Positions 1 through 9,450 of a stretch of DNA of 40,458 nt are shown piece by piece. The stretch spans positions 1-40,458 of the forward strand of contig NJFT01000302.1 in the NCBI GenBank assembly GCA_002221725.1, in the 5' to 3' direction. The position numbers and the translations under genes are program-made. The stretch's first letter is position 1; every line of letters begins with the position of its first letter. The DNA comes from Scedosporium boydii. Its lineage: Eukaryota > Ascomycota > Sordariomycetes > Microascales > Microascaceae. The notes beneath the pieces are model-generated. The model was not told where the DNA came from, ran no database searches, and worked only from the letters and a program-made list of their open reading frames with translations.

Positions 1-312
1 AGGGGAGGGTTCTTGGAGAAGCGAAATATGCCAATCTCCATTTCCACGGTGGAATCTACCATCCACATCCCTGTTCCAAGCCCAACAACCTACGATGCTG
101 CAGCAAGATATTATCTGGAAATCTCGGGTCCGATATTACGACAATCACTTGTTACCGTGGCAGAGTTTACAGCAGATCAGACACAGAAAGATACTTTCTT
201 GAAGTTAGCTCAGGACCCAGAGTTCTCCCATCATGTCGTGAGTGGCCGGCATAGTTATATCAGCTTCCACTTTAAACACGGCTGCTTCATGTCCCCCCTC
301 GCAGCACTTTAG
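1..312 (+). CDS. 3' end of an unknown gene, cut by the window edge
   Basis: The frame is open from the first base to a TAG at 310-312, about 103 codons, with no start in the window. The protein has a Pro/Ser/Thr stretch (PVPSPTTYDAAARYYLE) followed by a charged helical part. No family is recognised. The segment around 10-125 recurs in damaged form at 9325-9450 (about 84% nucleotide identity by eye, same reading frame), so this was once a real coding unit that became duplicated. Its stop overlaps by 4 bp the end of the gene on the opposite strand. The upstream exons lie outside the window, so function cannot be judged. It might itself be a decayed copy. Confidence 0.4.
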   Translation, partial: RGGFLEKRNMPISISTVESTIHIPVPSPTTYDAAARYYLEISGPILRQSLVTVAEFTADQTQKDTFLKLAQDPEFSHHVVSGRHSYISFHFKHGCFMSPLAAL

Positions 313-992
313 GCCGCTCCGATGGACGCAGCAGCAAGAGTAGTTGCGACAATCACCCACACCTCTATACTCTCAGCGCGGTTGGCGAGATTGGGCTTGC
401 CCGCCTGTGTTTCTTCCGGACCGTTCAGCGCCACCCCCGAGCCGGTAGACGCAATCGGCACAGTAGTCGTAGAGTCGCCGGTGATGTGTGCCTCAGAGGC
501 GACGCACTGCGCATGCGCGAGGCCAACTTCCATCCATGCGGACCCGCGGAGGTTTTTGTTCATGGCTGTGTACCATCCGTTGGGGCAGTCTGTGGCGAGC
601 TCCGAGGCAGTCTCGCTTCTCTCCGTCCACCACGATAGGGCGTGGCTGGCGTAGGATGAGTATTCCGGGAGCAGGCCGGTGGCTACGGCGGTGCTAAAAC
701 CACACCAGCGCGGATATTTGGGACGAGGACAGTCTAGTGCGGCGAGCCCAGTGGCGGTACAGGTCTCGTTGAAAAGCACCTCGCCGTAGTCCAGAAGCGC
801 ATCCCCCAAGGCCCCGGTGGGCCACGGCATCTCAAAGTATTGCGATAAACTTTCCGTGACGCATTGCCACGGATCTCGCTCTCCAGTTGGTAGAGCGGTC
901 GGCAAGATTATCTCAGAGTCAATTGAAAGGTCGACCGCCGACACGGCTGTGATTGTGGAAAGGAGCAAGAGGGTTGCCGGAGATATCTTCAT
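309..992 (-). CDS. Secreted, probably GPI-anchored small cysteine protein
   Basis: Intronless, 227 aa from the ATG whose complement is at 990-992. An upstream in-frame ATG would add 28 residues in front of the signal peptide, so the internal start is preferred. Residues 1 to about 19 form a classical signal peptide (MKISPATLLLLSTITAVSA). The mature part has six cysteines in contexts WQC, NETC, LDC, RWC, DCP and AQC, plus aromatic motifs (LSWWTE, PNGWYT). This looks like a widespread fungal family of secreted proteins of unknown function (I believe DUF7735-like, from memory). A Ser/Thr-rich segment precedes a hydrophobic C-terminus (about 20 residues ending AAASIGAA), the usual layout of a GPI signal. 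The cell surface is the likely location. No enzymatic motif is seen. Confidence 0.75.
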   Translation of the reverse strand: MKISPATLLLLSTITAVSAVDLSIDSEIILPTALPTGERDPWQCVTESLSQYFEMPWPTGALGDALLDYGEVLFNETCTATGLAALDCPRPKYPRWCGFSTAVATGLLPEYSSYASHALSWWTERSETASELATDCPNGWYTAMNKNLRGSAWMEVGLAHAQCVASEAHITGDSTTTVPIASTGSGVALNGPEETQAGKPNLANRAESIEVWVIVATTLAAASIGAA

Positions 993-1958
993 GGTTGTGG
1001 TGATACAGATTTGAAAAAGAGGGAAAGAAAAAAAGAAAAAAGAACGGCAAGCATGCAGCTGAGAACAAAGAAGCATGAAATAAATCTATCCCAGAAAGCA
1101 CACTCCAGATCCAGGAGGTATTACAGTTAAGAAAAGAGGAGAAAGAGTTGAGAATTTTATCTTCGGTTTGGAATTTTGTGATCTCGATGGCGGCCCTTGT
1201 CCCAAGGACGATGTCCCTTGCCTCTTGCCTCTTGGCGCCTAGAGGGTACCTTTGCATGTGGGGGTGTTAATTTCGGGGAGAAACTGGTTCTACAGAGTAC
1301 GCCGATCTTTACTCGGGATGTTGTTACCCAATATGAAGTAGTATGATGCGCTCTCCTGGATGAATACGAGGCCCGTCCCGCCCAGTATGCCAGATCCTTG
1401 CTCCAGCTCCATAGGCCACTACACCCCACTACACCCCCACATACTGAAGTACATAAACCTATTTGATACTGTAACAGAGTAGTGCAGCCTACCCGCTCAT
1501 CGCATTAATGAGAAAAAGGAAATAGGTGTAATCAATTGTCTGTGACAATTCCTGGAAGAAGCTGGTGCAAAGCCCCTTATAGGAATGGACAGGTGCCGGA
1601 CCTGTTGATCAATGGGAATAACACTAGAACATGTAAAACGGAGACCTCTGAATAAGGAGTGAAGAGTTATGTAAGTGTCTAATACAGCACGATGACACTT
1701 GGGCACACAAGACAAGCAGTAAGGCTGCTTGGGGTTCACCATATAAGATGATCTGTGAGAACTGGGTAAAAGAAGTTAACTGAACTAAAAAGAACTGACT
1801 TGATGATGTTGAACTTGTTGTCCTCTACCTAAGATGAGAGGAAAGAAAAGAAATAGCTATGCCTCCGTCTTTGCGGTTCCTGGAGGAGAACTGCACCTTT
1901 TTCACTGCCATCACATTTTCCACCATCACACTAACACTTAAAACCCTGAGGTTTACGG
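993..1958. other. Intergenic, 5' side of the secreted-protein gene
   Basis: It holds the upstream region of the minus-strand gene that starts at 992, including an A/G-rich tract at about 1015-1045 (pyrimidine-rich on the transcribed strand, common before fungal starts), and the 3' flank of the next minus-strand gene. Short frames here show no conserved motif. No gene is called. Confidence 0.5.
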
Positions 1959-2963
1959 TCAAGGAGACCGCTCCTTCATTGCTTTCGAAATGGCCTCAAG
2001 ACAATTCTGTTTCTGAAAGGAATGGAGATCTGGCCATCCGTGCTGGCGGTAGATTTCCTGAATCATAGGCAACACTCCATCACAGCTAGGAGGATATATA
2101 GTGAAAATATCTCTCACAGTGTGGGAGTCAGTTGGTATGAACTTGAGGTCGCGGAATAAATCCTGAAGAAGGTTGAAGAAGTCAACCACAGCCCAGGCTT
2201 TAGACCACCCAAGCCATTCCATCTTATCAAATTCCTCACTCTCACTATCACTATCCTCATCACTCTCTTCTTTTTCATCTTCTTCTTTTCTATCTTCTTC
2301 TTTTCCATCTTCTTCTTTTCCATCTTCTTCTTTTCCATCTTCTTCTTTTCCATCTTCTTCTTTTCCATCTTCTTCTTTTCCATCTTCTTCTTTTCCATCT
2401 TCTTCTTTTTCATCCTGGTCTTCATCCTGGTCTTCATCTTCATCATCTGTGTCATCGTAGCCCGAGGGGAAACCCAAGACACCCTCCTGTGTAGGGTTTT
2501 GCCAAACTTCCTGAGGACATTCACACCATAGTATAGTCCCTCGTTTAGTATCGAGAAGGAAAATACAGTTATCGCGACCCCCGCATGTCAGACTGATAAC
2601 ATAAGGAGGTATCATTTTATAGCGGTCAGATCCCTCAGACATTAATCTAATATCCTTGGCACTGATCCCTCCTATTAGACACTGGGCCAAGTCTTGCGAG
2701 TCAGCAAAACAGCAGTGGGATGCAGCATCTGCATGAATAGCGTCGGGACCTTCACGGATGTATGGTAGGTGGCGAAGAAGTTCGATAACCTCGTCCGATT
2801 TTCCCAAGGCTTGAAGGGCCTCGGCATCAAAAGGCCATCCCTCTGGTGGTGGGTATATAACCATGGATTCGTCGAGATACATCTTAGTGAGGAATTGGTA
2901 GTAATTGCGGATAGCAGCAATGCACTCATCGCGTGAGTAGCTAATATCACAAAGCTGGGGCAT
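1959..2963 (-). CDS. Acidic repeat-containing protein of unknown function
   Basis: 334 aa, single exon, from the ATG at 2961-2963 (MPQLCDISYSRDECIAAIRN). An in-frame ATG 46 codons upstream gives a low-complexity leader and is less likely. The N-terminal 140 residues look like a globular fungal domain (YYQFLTKMY, PPPEGWP, LGKSDEVIELLRHLPYI). A second globular part (residues about 250-334) carries an EWLGWSKAW segment. Between them lies an acidic tract: DEDEDQDEDQDE, then seven KEEDG units, KEEDR, KEEDE and a DSDSESEE tail. The array comes from a 15-bp minisatellite, so length probably varies among strains. I recognise the N-terminal pattern as a recurrent unnamed Pezizomycotina family but cannot give a function. 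The central tract is likely disordered. Confidence 0.7.
   Translation of the reverse strand: MPQLCDISYSRDECIAAIRNYYQFLTKMYLDESMVIYPPPEGWPFDAEALQALGKSDEVIELLRHLPYIREGPDAIHADAASHCCFADSQDLAQCLIGGISAKDIRLMSEGSDRYKMIPPYVISLTCGGRDNCIFLLDTKRGTILWCECPQEVWQNPTQEGVLGFPSGYDDTDDEDEDQDEDQDEKEEDGKEEDGKEEDGKEEDGKEEDGKEEDGKEEDGKEEDRKEEDEKEESDEDSDSESEEFDKMEWLGWSKAWAVVDFFNLLQDLFRDLKFIPTDSHTVRDIFTIYPPSCDGVLPMIQEIYRQHGWPDLHSFQKQNCLEAISKAMKERSP
2266..2412 (-). repeat. 15-bp in-frame minisatellite
   Basis: About nine tandem copies of a 15-bp unit (plus strand: ccatcttcttctttt) inside the acidic protein. Each copy encodes KEEDG, with the edge copies diverged to KEEDR and KEEDE. The unit is a multiple of three, so expansion or contraction keeps the frame. 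The other two minus frames and the plus strand show long spurious open frames through the array (K/M-rich and S/P/F-rich), which are shadows. Confidence 0.95.
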
Positions 2964-3460
2964 TTCGGTGGTGATGGTAGGATTTGTTCGTTTGGAGAGC
3001 TGGTTTGGGAAATTGATGGGAAGAGAGTGAAGAACGAAGAAGAAGTGCAGATGAAGAAGAAGTGTAGATGAAGAAGACTTTGTAAGAACCCGGTTGGGCA
3101 TGAAGCCCGCGCTGCCTGGCTGAAAGCGTGGGGGAATATTTTATAGCCCCGCCCACGGTGACTGGGCTGGGTCGGGCCGAGGTTTGGTGGAGCACGAGAC
3201 AAAATCATTAACGAGACGGCCAATTAACAACCTTGCAACTGTAAAAGTTTCCATATTAGAACAGACTGTGGTGTTTATGGACTGTTTGCTTTTTCGTCTC
3301 AAGCTCCGTGATGTGGATACACGCTAAATTGGTCTGCACATACCTCGTGCTGTGTACGAAGGAGTGTAACCCTGTGTTGGTTGCATGCCTTGTCAAGTTC
3401 TTGTACTACAGCTAAACAGATACATAACGAGGAGATATGAAGTAGAATTGGTTATTAAAT
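2964..3460. other. Intergenic, upstream of the acidic-repeat gene
   Basis: Promoter-side DNA of the minus-strand gene starting at 2963. A GAAGAA-rich stretch occurs at about 3035-3080. It becomes a pyrimidine tract on the transcribed strand, which is common near fungal transcription starts. No further gene is supported. Confidence 0.45.
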
Positions 3461-3970
3461 CTACCCTTTCTCTGCTCGGACTAGTGAGCGTGGGTTCTTA
3501 TATATAGGGACATTGCCATTAGCATGGTCAGCGATGAAAGGTGGCCGACTTCCAAACCCGGAACGGTCGTGAATATTCCGGATTTCTTCGTTGACCTTCT
3601 TTCCCATGGCATCATCTGCAATCCTTGCTATCTCCTCGCTACTAAGATAGACTTCAATGACGGGCAGGTCATTTTGACCGAGAAGATGCGCTTTATCTGG
3701 CATGTAACAATTGTTGAAGATGTCGAACACGATATGAATACGATGCCATCTTTCCATCCCGAGGAACTGCGGTGTTGGAGATTGACTGCGCGTAACCAAG
3801 CCACACTCCTTAACCAAACCGAGCGCAATCTCGATTATCTTATGGGGGAGACCCATGCGGCGTGAAAGTGAGGGCTCTTTGTCGAAATGCTGACGAAAAT
3901 GCGCCTTGCATTGTTTGATTCCATGATAGAGAACGGGACCTGCGGAGTGTTTGAGGGTGTCCGGGCAGGC
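3461..3970 (-). pseudogene. Coding remnant or unresolved terminal exon
   Basis: On the minus strand a frame is open for 169 codons from an AG-ending sequence (complement at 3971-3973, reading ...cctcatag) to a stop at 3461. Composition is coding-like (HGIKQCKAHFRQHF, RRMGLPHKIIEIALGLVKEC, NDLPVIEVYLSSEEIARIAD). A stop sits directly upstream in frame exactly at the possible acceptor, fitting either an intron or a frameshift. The overlapping frame just upstream (starting MLHEFHVTEAGCIINLHHF, at 4080) also looks coding, but no donor joins the two in phase. It is either a degenerate gene or a last exon whose 5' part I could not resolve. No family is assigned. Confidence 0.4.
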
Positions 3971-3973
3971 CTA

Positions 3974-4371
3974 TGAGGGTGGGAGATGATTGTTTCGAGA
4001 CATATAAGGGTGTCTTGTTGCTGGAAGTGGTGCAAATTAATGATGCAGCCTGCCTCGGTCACGTGAAATTCATGTAGCACTCGTGGCTCATCCCCGTCCG
4101 CAACACTTGTAAGAAGGGAATAGGATCGAAACAGTTCTGGTCAGAAGTTGCAGCAAACCCCCCCCCCCAAAAGCCTCCCCAAGAATTGATGCGCGTCGAT
4201 TGCCGGATCCATTTATCGATTTAATGGGGGCACGCAGTGGAAGTTCCTCCGGAAAGGAACTGAAAACACAGGTGTCACGCACCATAGAATCGTGTTCCCT
4301 GGTGCCAAAGGATTTTATGAGGGAGAACAGATACTATTTCCATTTTCTGAAACTCTACCCTACTTCATGAA
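3974..4371. other. Intergenic or decayed sequence
   Basis: It may contain the disrupted 5' part of the remnant downstream. There is an 11-C run at about 4159-4169. Otherwise it forms the 3' flank of the dehydrogenase gene. Nothing else can be supported. Confidence 0.35.
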
Positions 4372-5309
4372 TTAGGGAGGAACTCCAATGGTCAAACCTC
4401 CATCTACAGGGATGATTTGGCCCGTGATCCATTGAGACTCCGGTCGACAGAGAAATACCACCGTCGCCGCGATATCCTCTGCCCTTCCAAGCCGAGGCCA
4501 AGGAGTCGCCTTTTCCATCGTCTGGAGTATCTCGTTATTTTCAAAATTTCCTCGAGCCATACCAGTAGCAACAACTCCAGGAGCCACACAATTGATATTG
4601 ATATAATCCTTCGCGTGATCGAGCGCGCCTGCTCGCGACATGTGGTTGATAGACGCCTTTGTAGCAGAGTAAGCGACCTCGCCTGGGAATCCTGTGACGC
4701 CGGCGCAGGATGAGATGTTGACGATACGTCCCCGACTTCCCCATTTCTCGTCATAAGGCTGTTGGAGGAATTGCTTGATGGCGGCGCGGCTCATTCTAGC
4801 TGTTCCTAGAGTATTCACGGCCGTCATCTTGGACCACAAGTCCTCGGTCTCCTCGACGAAAGGTCGAAATGGTGCCCAGTATCCCGCGCAGTTGATGAGA
4901 ATGTCAATTCTACCGAATTTCTAGGTTGATCGTAAGCCAAAGTCCTGAAATGTTGGCGTCATGGGTGCCGAATGTGAACTTACCTCTATTGCTGTCTCGA
5001 AAACCTTCTCAACCGCGGCGGGATCAGATATGTCGGCCGTACAGTAAATAGACTCTCCACCTTTGCCAGAGATCACTTCGTCTGTAGTACTTTGTAAATC
5101 CGATTCATAGCCCCTGTTATTTGCTGCCTCGTTCAAGTCGCAGCAGACTATTCTGGCTCCCTCGTCCGCTAAGCCTATCGCAATGGCGCGTCCCACTGTA
5201 AAATCAGGTTAGCAAGATCAATATGACTTCGTCACGACTCCGGCTAGTACGTACTTCCAGAGGAGCCACCAGTGACGATTGCCACTTTCCCCTCGAGATT
5301 TTTCGTCAT
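4372..5309 (-). CDS. Short-chain dehydrogenase/reductase (classical SDR)
   Basis: Three exons on the minus strand: 5309-5255, 5195-4984 and 4920-4372 (introns of 59 and 63 nt, GTACGT..CAG and GTAAGT..TAG), giving 271 aa with phases consistent throughout. The Rossmann NAD(P) motif TGGSSGMG is at about residues 14-21, the NCAG strand at 99-102, the catalytic Ser in NISSC at about 159-160, and the catalytic Tyr173 and Lys177 in YSATK. The C-terminus ends in VDGG plus a short tail. Length and motifs fit FabG-like classical SDRs that oxidise or reduce a carbinol/carbonyl with NAD(P)(H). The substrate is unknown. The first exon is only 18 codons and carries half of the nucleotide-binding loop. It diverges from a second SDR across 408 bp, which suggests co-regulation. 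Confidence 0.92.
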
Positions 5310-5717
5310 GGTTTTGATCGGAGCTTGGGGATTGATAGGAGAAGGGCGTCGGGAAACGAGCAGAACGCCCAAAAACTTGGTCAGAGAGCAAGAAAGTTAT
5401 TGGCAACAAAGACGTTACTTGATCTACAGGTTCTTTGATTGCTAAATAAATTGGGTATTTTCGGGTTAACCTTTTCTAATAATCTAATCCTCCGCGCCTT
5501 TCCGGGGATCGCAAGAGTCCGCCCGCGGGGCAATTTTGAGTGAAAACTGCCCGGAGGCTGGCATTAGTCCGCATACCGGCTTCCGAGGTTTGAAATTGCG
5601 ACGGCCACTATTGCGTTTTGATCAAATAGTGGCAAGATGTATATGTACAGAAATGGAGCCATCGAACAACCAATCTACTATTGTGTATGAATCCTGCAAC
5701 ATTCGTGAGCTCCTACA
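5310..5717. promoter_or_regulatory. Shared divergent promoter of two SDR genes
   Basis: 408 bp between the two start codons. The two genes are transcribed away from each other and no other gene fits between, so it must hold both promoters. GC-rich patches (ctccgcgcctttccgg, gagtccgcccgcgggg) lie near the middle, around 5490-5530. No specific regulator site can be assigned from sequence alone. Confidence 0.6.
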
Positions 5718-6769
5718 ATGTTCAAAAACAAATTTTATTGTGTTACGGGAGCGGCATCGGTAAGTCCATACGAACTGAATCATTGCGCCTGACTGATAAT
5801 TTGGGAGCAGGGCATCGGTCGCGCCACTGCACTTGAATTAGCGTCGGAGCAGGCATCGGGTCTTGCTCTTAGCGATGTGGACGTAGAAGGGCTTGAAAAC
5901 ACGGCAAAAGAGTGTAAGTGGACTTTTTGTCAACGCCCTCTTGAAGTTCATATTTACGTTAAAATCCTAGGCCAGCGCATGGGAGTCAAAACCGTCCTGA
6001 CGACCAAGCTCGACGTTCGGAACCAGAGGGATGTTGAATCGTGGGTTGAGGAGGCGTATGGATCATTCGGAAGGCTCGATGGCGCTGCCAACGTCGCTGG
6101 TGTAGCTGGGGGAACCGGCGACACCACTATTGAGACGATTGTAAGATCCTCCCCTCCACCTCAGGGACTCTTCCTCCTTGTTTATCAACAGTTATAGGTT
6201 CAAGAGGACTGGGATCGAACCCTGGGAATCAACCTTAATGGCGTGATGTCCTGTATGCGAGCTCAACTTCCCCGTTTGACCAAACCAGGAGGCGCTATTG
6301 TCAACGTCGCCAGTACATCAGGTCGGCGCGGACTACCACATAGTGCCGCTTATGCCGCCAGCAAATTCGCAGTTATAGGGTTGACGGAGTCGGCGGCTGG
6401 GGAGTATGCCAAGCAGGGCGTTCGCATCAACGCTCTGCTGCCGTAAGTGTTTCCTAATATGATTAATCTAATTACCTCGTCCATTTACTGACGCTTTTCT
6501 CTCAGCGGCCCTATTGATACCAAGATATTCCGAGATGGCGAAGCCAAAGGTCTATTCGATTCGGATGCGCTGTCTAAAGATACACTCCTTGGGAGGATGG
6601 GGAAAGCTGAAGAGGTCGCCAAGGTGCTTTGCTTCCTGCTCAGCGACAATGCGTCCTACGTAACAGGAGGTGAGTTTCCTGGGGTAATTTGATCGTTTCA
6701 CAACTAACTATACTAATTCTTGTGCGTGCAGCGCACTGGAATGTTGATGGAGGTTACTTGGCATGTTAA
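5718..6769 (+). CDS. Short-chain dehydrogenase/reductase (classical SDR)
   Basis: Six exons: 5718-5759, 5811-5913, 5971-6140, 6198-6442, 6506-6669 and 6732-6769 (introns 51, 57, 57, 63 and 62 nt, all GT-AG), total 253 aa. The cofactor motif TGAASGIG spans the first splice junction (residues 10-17). NVAG occurs at about 90, the structural Asn is N117, the catalytic Ser is in NVASTS (about 144), and the catalytic pair is Tyr157/Lys161 in YAASK. The C-terminus ends GGAHWNVDGGYLAC, typical of SDRs close to FabG and cyclopentanol-dehydrogenase-like enzymes. Substrate is unknown. Placement next to a divergent SDR, an ABM-like protein and a P450 suggests a shared oxidative pathway. Contiguous frames cover only pieces, so single-frame ORF calling would miss it. 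Confidence 0.92.
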
Positions 6770-7735
6770 CCCGCAGAGTGAGGAGGGTAACAGCATGTAC
6801 CGACACCAGGTGCAACCGATACACGAGGTTGGAGAATAGGATTTCAGAAGGATGTTTGGATATGGTAGTATTTGGACGTCATAGCAACTTAGCCACAATT
6901 AGTCATGTTCTGGCCCAGAACAGTTCGCCATGTTTGGGCAGTAGACTTGTAATATTTCTTGTCCATTGAATCATGGCAAGTATGAAAACAAGGGCGGCTG
7001 GGCTCCATATGATCGTGACGAAGTCTATTCTTGCAGATGTTCAGAACGGAGTTCTTGCTTTTGACATCAATTAACTATATAGTTTCTTAACCGAGCCGCC
7101 TTCTTTCAAATAAATACTCATTCTATTACTCAACCTCACAAAAGATCAATACAGTCACAACCCCACCTGCGCGTGCTATTGGCTTCTGAGTTAGTAGGAC
7201 GCCATCCATCTCCAATGATCGTTAAAAATACTCCTGTTGCTGGATTACCCAGGCGTACTATTAGGCCGGCTGGAGGTGAATTAGTGCGAAGGACAGCGCT
7301 CGGTCTATTTATCGGCCGACCTTGAAATTTCGCCGCGTGGTGGATCATATTCTTGGCGAGAGAAGTTGGAAAATGGGGGCAATACTTCGGGTTGTCCGCT
7401 CTCTCTCGTTGCCCATTAAAGTCGTTGTAAACCCCGGTGACTCGAGCGTCCAAACATGTTAGCGAATCACGAGTTTATCATCGACCTAAATTCTTGACGG
7501 TAATCAATCACAACCAGATTCCAATTCCAGATCTGTATGGCTGTGCCACTCTTTTTCGTTATTGCCCGTGTTGTGTCGAGAGAGGGAGCCTTGGAGAAGG
7601 TGCGCACATAAAAGCATTTTAAGCCCGGTATCGCTGGAGTTTACTCGCCTTATCCCCCGGACACTACCATGTCTCTTTTTTTTTTTTCTTTTCTTTTTTT
7701 TTTTCTTTTCTTTGTCACTTTCCCACTTTCCCTCC
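6770..7735. other. Intergenic between SDR and ABM-like gene
   Basis: No gene with motifs. A 105-codon minus-strand frame (7136-7453) has mildly protein-like composition but no recognisable domain and no context. The last 60 bp form the pyrimidine-rich tract listed separately. Confidence 0.45.
7674..7735 (+). promoter_or_regulatory. Long pyrimidine tract directly before a start codon
   Basis: About 60 nt made almost only of T and C (runs of up to about 12 T broken by single C), ending immediately at the ATG at 7736. CT-rich tracts just upstream of the coding start are a common feature of filamentous-fungal core promoters and transcription starts. Their position supports 7736 as the start of the next gene. 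Confidence 0.55.
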
Positions 7736-8503
7736 ATGTCTAAAATAGTGTGTCGTGGAAGTTGGCTAACATGGCAGTCTATCTCTACTTTGCAGTGGCG
7801 GCAAAGGCTTGTCGGTCTATGTGCAGTTTCCAAGACAGAACCTTACTCGAACTCCTATTACTGGGGCCACGATCTTGATGGAGAACCAGACACGCTTTGG
7901 GGTCTAGAAGGCTACCACCACCCGGTGGGGTTCTTTATGAATCATGTATCGTCAGATACCTTCAAGGAAGAGATGAGACTCGTTGACGAAGACAAACTGC
8001 TGCGCAATACCCAGGGCCTCGGCAGTCCCGATTATGATCTGCACCACTACGACTTGTTCTCCGGCTTCGTAACACGCGACAATGATACTGATGCCCACGC
8101 CGAGGATAGCTTCGTCGTAGTCATCCATTACTGGGCTCTGAATGGAAAACGCAAGCAGTTACTTGGGGCCCTAGCGGACTTCGCTGACCGTGTCACTGAG
8201 TTGGAGAAGCTGCCACCAGTTACGATTCAGAGCTTTGCCGTACTAAAAGAACTCAATGATTTGAACCTAGCTAGTGTTTACATTCGGTGAGTACTGGGTG
8301 ATCTCGAAGCTTGATGCCTCGGTGAGTTCTAATAGTATTTATTTAGGGCTAGGTCGAAGTCGGGCTGGGAGACGTTCGAACAATCGAGTTTATATCAAGA
8401 ACTACAAACCGACATAACCCCTTTGGCCGTGAAGCAGGAAGTCCATAGATCGCAGGCATTTATTGGGCACATTGGCCAAGAAGCACTAATAGGTAAACCC
8501 TAG
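7736..8503 (+). CDS. ABM-like dimeric alpha/beta-barrel protein (putative quinol-monooxygenase type)
   Basis: Model of three exons, 7736-7747, 7796-8286 and 8347-8503 (introns 48 and 60 nt; the first has GTGTGT, GCTAAC branch and TTGCAG), giving 219 aa. Two tandem ferredoxin-like halves are suggested: TEPYSNSYYWGHD...LWGLEGYHHPVGF, and FVVVIHYWALNGKRKQ...VTIQSF. Both match the pattern of antibiotic-biosynthesis-monooxygenase-like folds (helix, T-E/P-G strand, later V-x-E-x-Y/H). Such proteins catalyse cofactor-free oxygenation or act as small isomerases. The exact reaction is unknown. The first exon is only four codons, and the usual first beta-strand is short or missing. A better strand (GKGLSVYVQFP) occurs in another frame just after the first intron, so either the 5' model is wrong or the N-terminus is frameshifted. 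Neighbours are SDRs and a P450. Confidence 0.65.
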
Positions 8504-8755
8504 TGGGCATTGTGGAATACGGCGGTTTTCAAGTTGGGGCATAGTTATCAGCGCTCAATAATATTCGAGGCATTCTGCGAAGGTACATATAGGCAGTATA
8601 TGATATAATCGGGGCTCCAAGTTGCCAATTCGGACATGGGCAAGCACATTCATGTAACATGATTGGCCAATATCTTCAGTCAGAACCTATATAATGCGAA
8701 TAATGGAGCCTGCTGAATAATAGCAGTGTGCACTCAAACTATGCTTTTGCCGTAG

Positions 8756-8992
8756 TGGTCTAACGGTTCAACAATTATCAAGAGTTTCATTCCTTTCCCA
8801 TACCGAAGACACTTGTTGATCACTATTGATAAGAAAACCCGCAGAAAGGCGATCCGGAAAGGCTCTTCCCCGTGGTCACTTTGGGACGTTTCGATGTCGT
8901 CTTTCTATGGGGTTTCCTATACAGTAGTGGTTAACAGGTGTCTTGGGTATGGGAAAGGAATGAGACTTGTAATTGTTGAACCGTAGACCACC
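8756..8992. mobile_element. Fold-back (long inverted repeat) element, MITE-like
   Basis: The left arm begins tggtctaacggttcaacaat at 8756. The complement of the right arm, ending at 8992, begins tggtctacggttcaacaatt. The arms pair over about 80 nt at roughly 85% (shared core cattcctttcccatacc) and continue with weaker pairing (gaaaccc, agaaag.cga) almost to the centre, leaving a small loop. Many arm differences are C/T or G/A. No ORF lies inside and no clear target-site duplication flanks it. The transcript would form a long hairpin. It is most simply a non-autonomous DNA element or a palindromic rearrangement product. The family is unknown. Confidence 0.75.
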
Positions 8993-9324
8993 GAGTCAAG
9001 ACCCCTGCAAACCAGCCAAGCCCCCAAGCGGCCGCTTCTTAAATCCAGACTTCATTTTTTGCTGAAGTTGATGGTTGTCTTGCGCGGCGATTTACCTCGG
9101 GTAAAGGAGCGAAGATGAGTTACTCGAAACGAAATACAGCCCTGTGAGCCTTCGCAACCCCTCAATTGTTGAAGAGTAAAGAGCTGTTGAACACTCTGGG
9201 CAGAAACTGTGTACATCTGGAACTGGACTTTTGGGGAACGGGGATTTCGTATCAAACTGGCGACTATGCTGCCGTTTGACCCATAGATTCCGACGAAGAG
9301 GTCGATAGGTTTTGACGTGTTTTC

Positions 9325-9450
9325 GGGCTCTTGGTGAAGCGGAATACGCCAATTTCTATTTCCACGGTGGGATCTACCAGCTATATCCCGATTCCCAGCC
9401 CGACAAGCTATGATGCCACAGCAAGATATTACCTAGAAATAGAAGGAAAC
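9325..9450 (+). pseudogene. Broken second copy of the left-edge gene segment
   Basis: The stretch starting gggctcttggtgaagcgg matches the start of the window (gggttcttggagaagcg), running in the same frame for about 38 codons: VKRNTPISISTVGSTSYIPI against EKRNMPISISTVESTIHIPV, then SYDATARYYLE against TYDAAARYYLE. After that the similarity ends. In this copy the frame has a TGA a few codons upstream and runs into an unrelated tail. Most differences are transitions. It is a duplicated and decayed gene fragment about 9.3 kb from its relative. Confidence 0.7.

Noticed and set aside
2173..2460. Ser/Phe/Pro-rich plus-strand frame and Lys/Met-rich minus frame
   Set aside because: Both are shadows of the 15-bp minisatellite inside the acidic-repeat gene; the third reading gives a full protein with flanking globular parts.
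7136..7453. 105-codon minus-strand frame between the SDR and ABM-like genes
   Set aside because: Slightly protein-like but with no domain, no continuation and no duplicate in the window; too weak to call.
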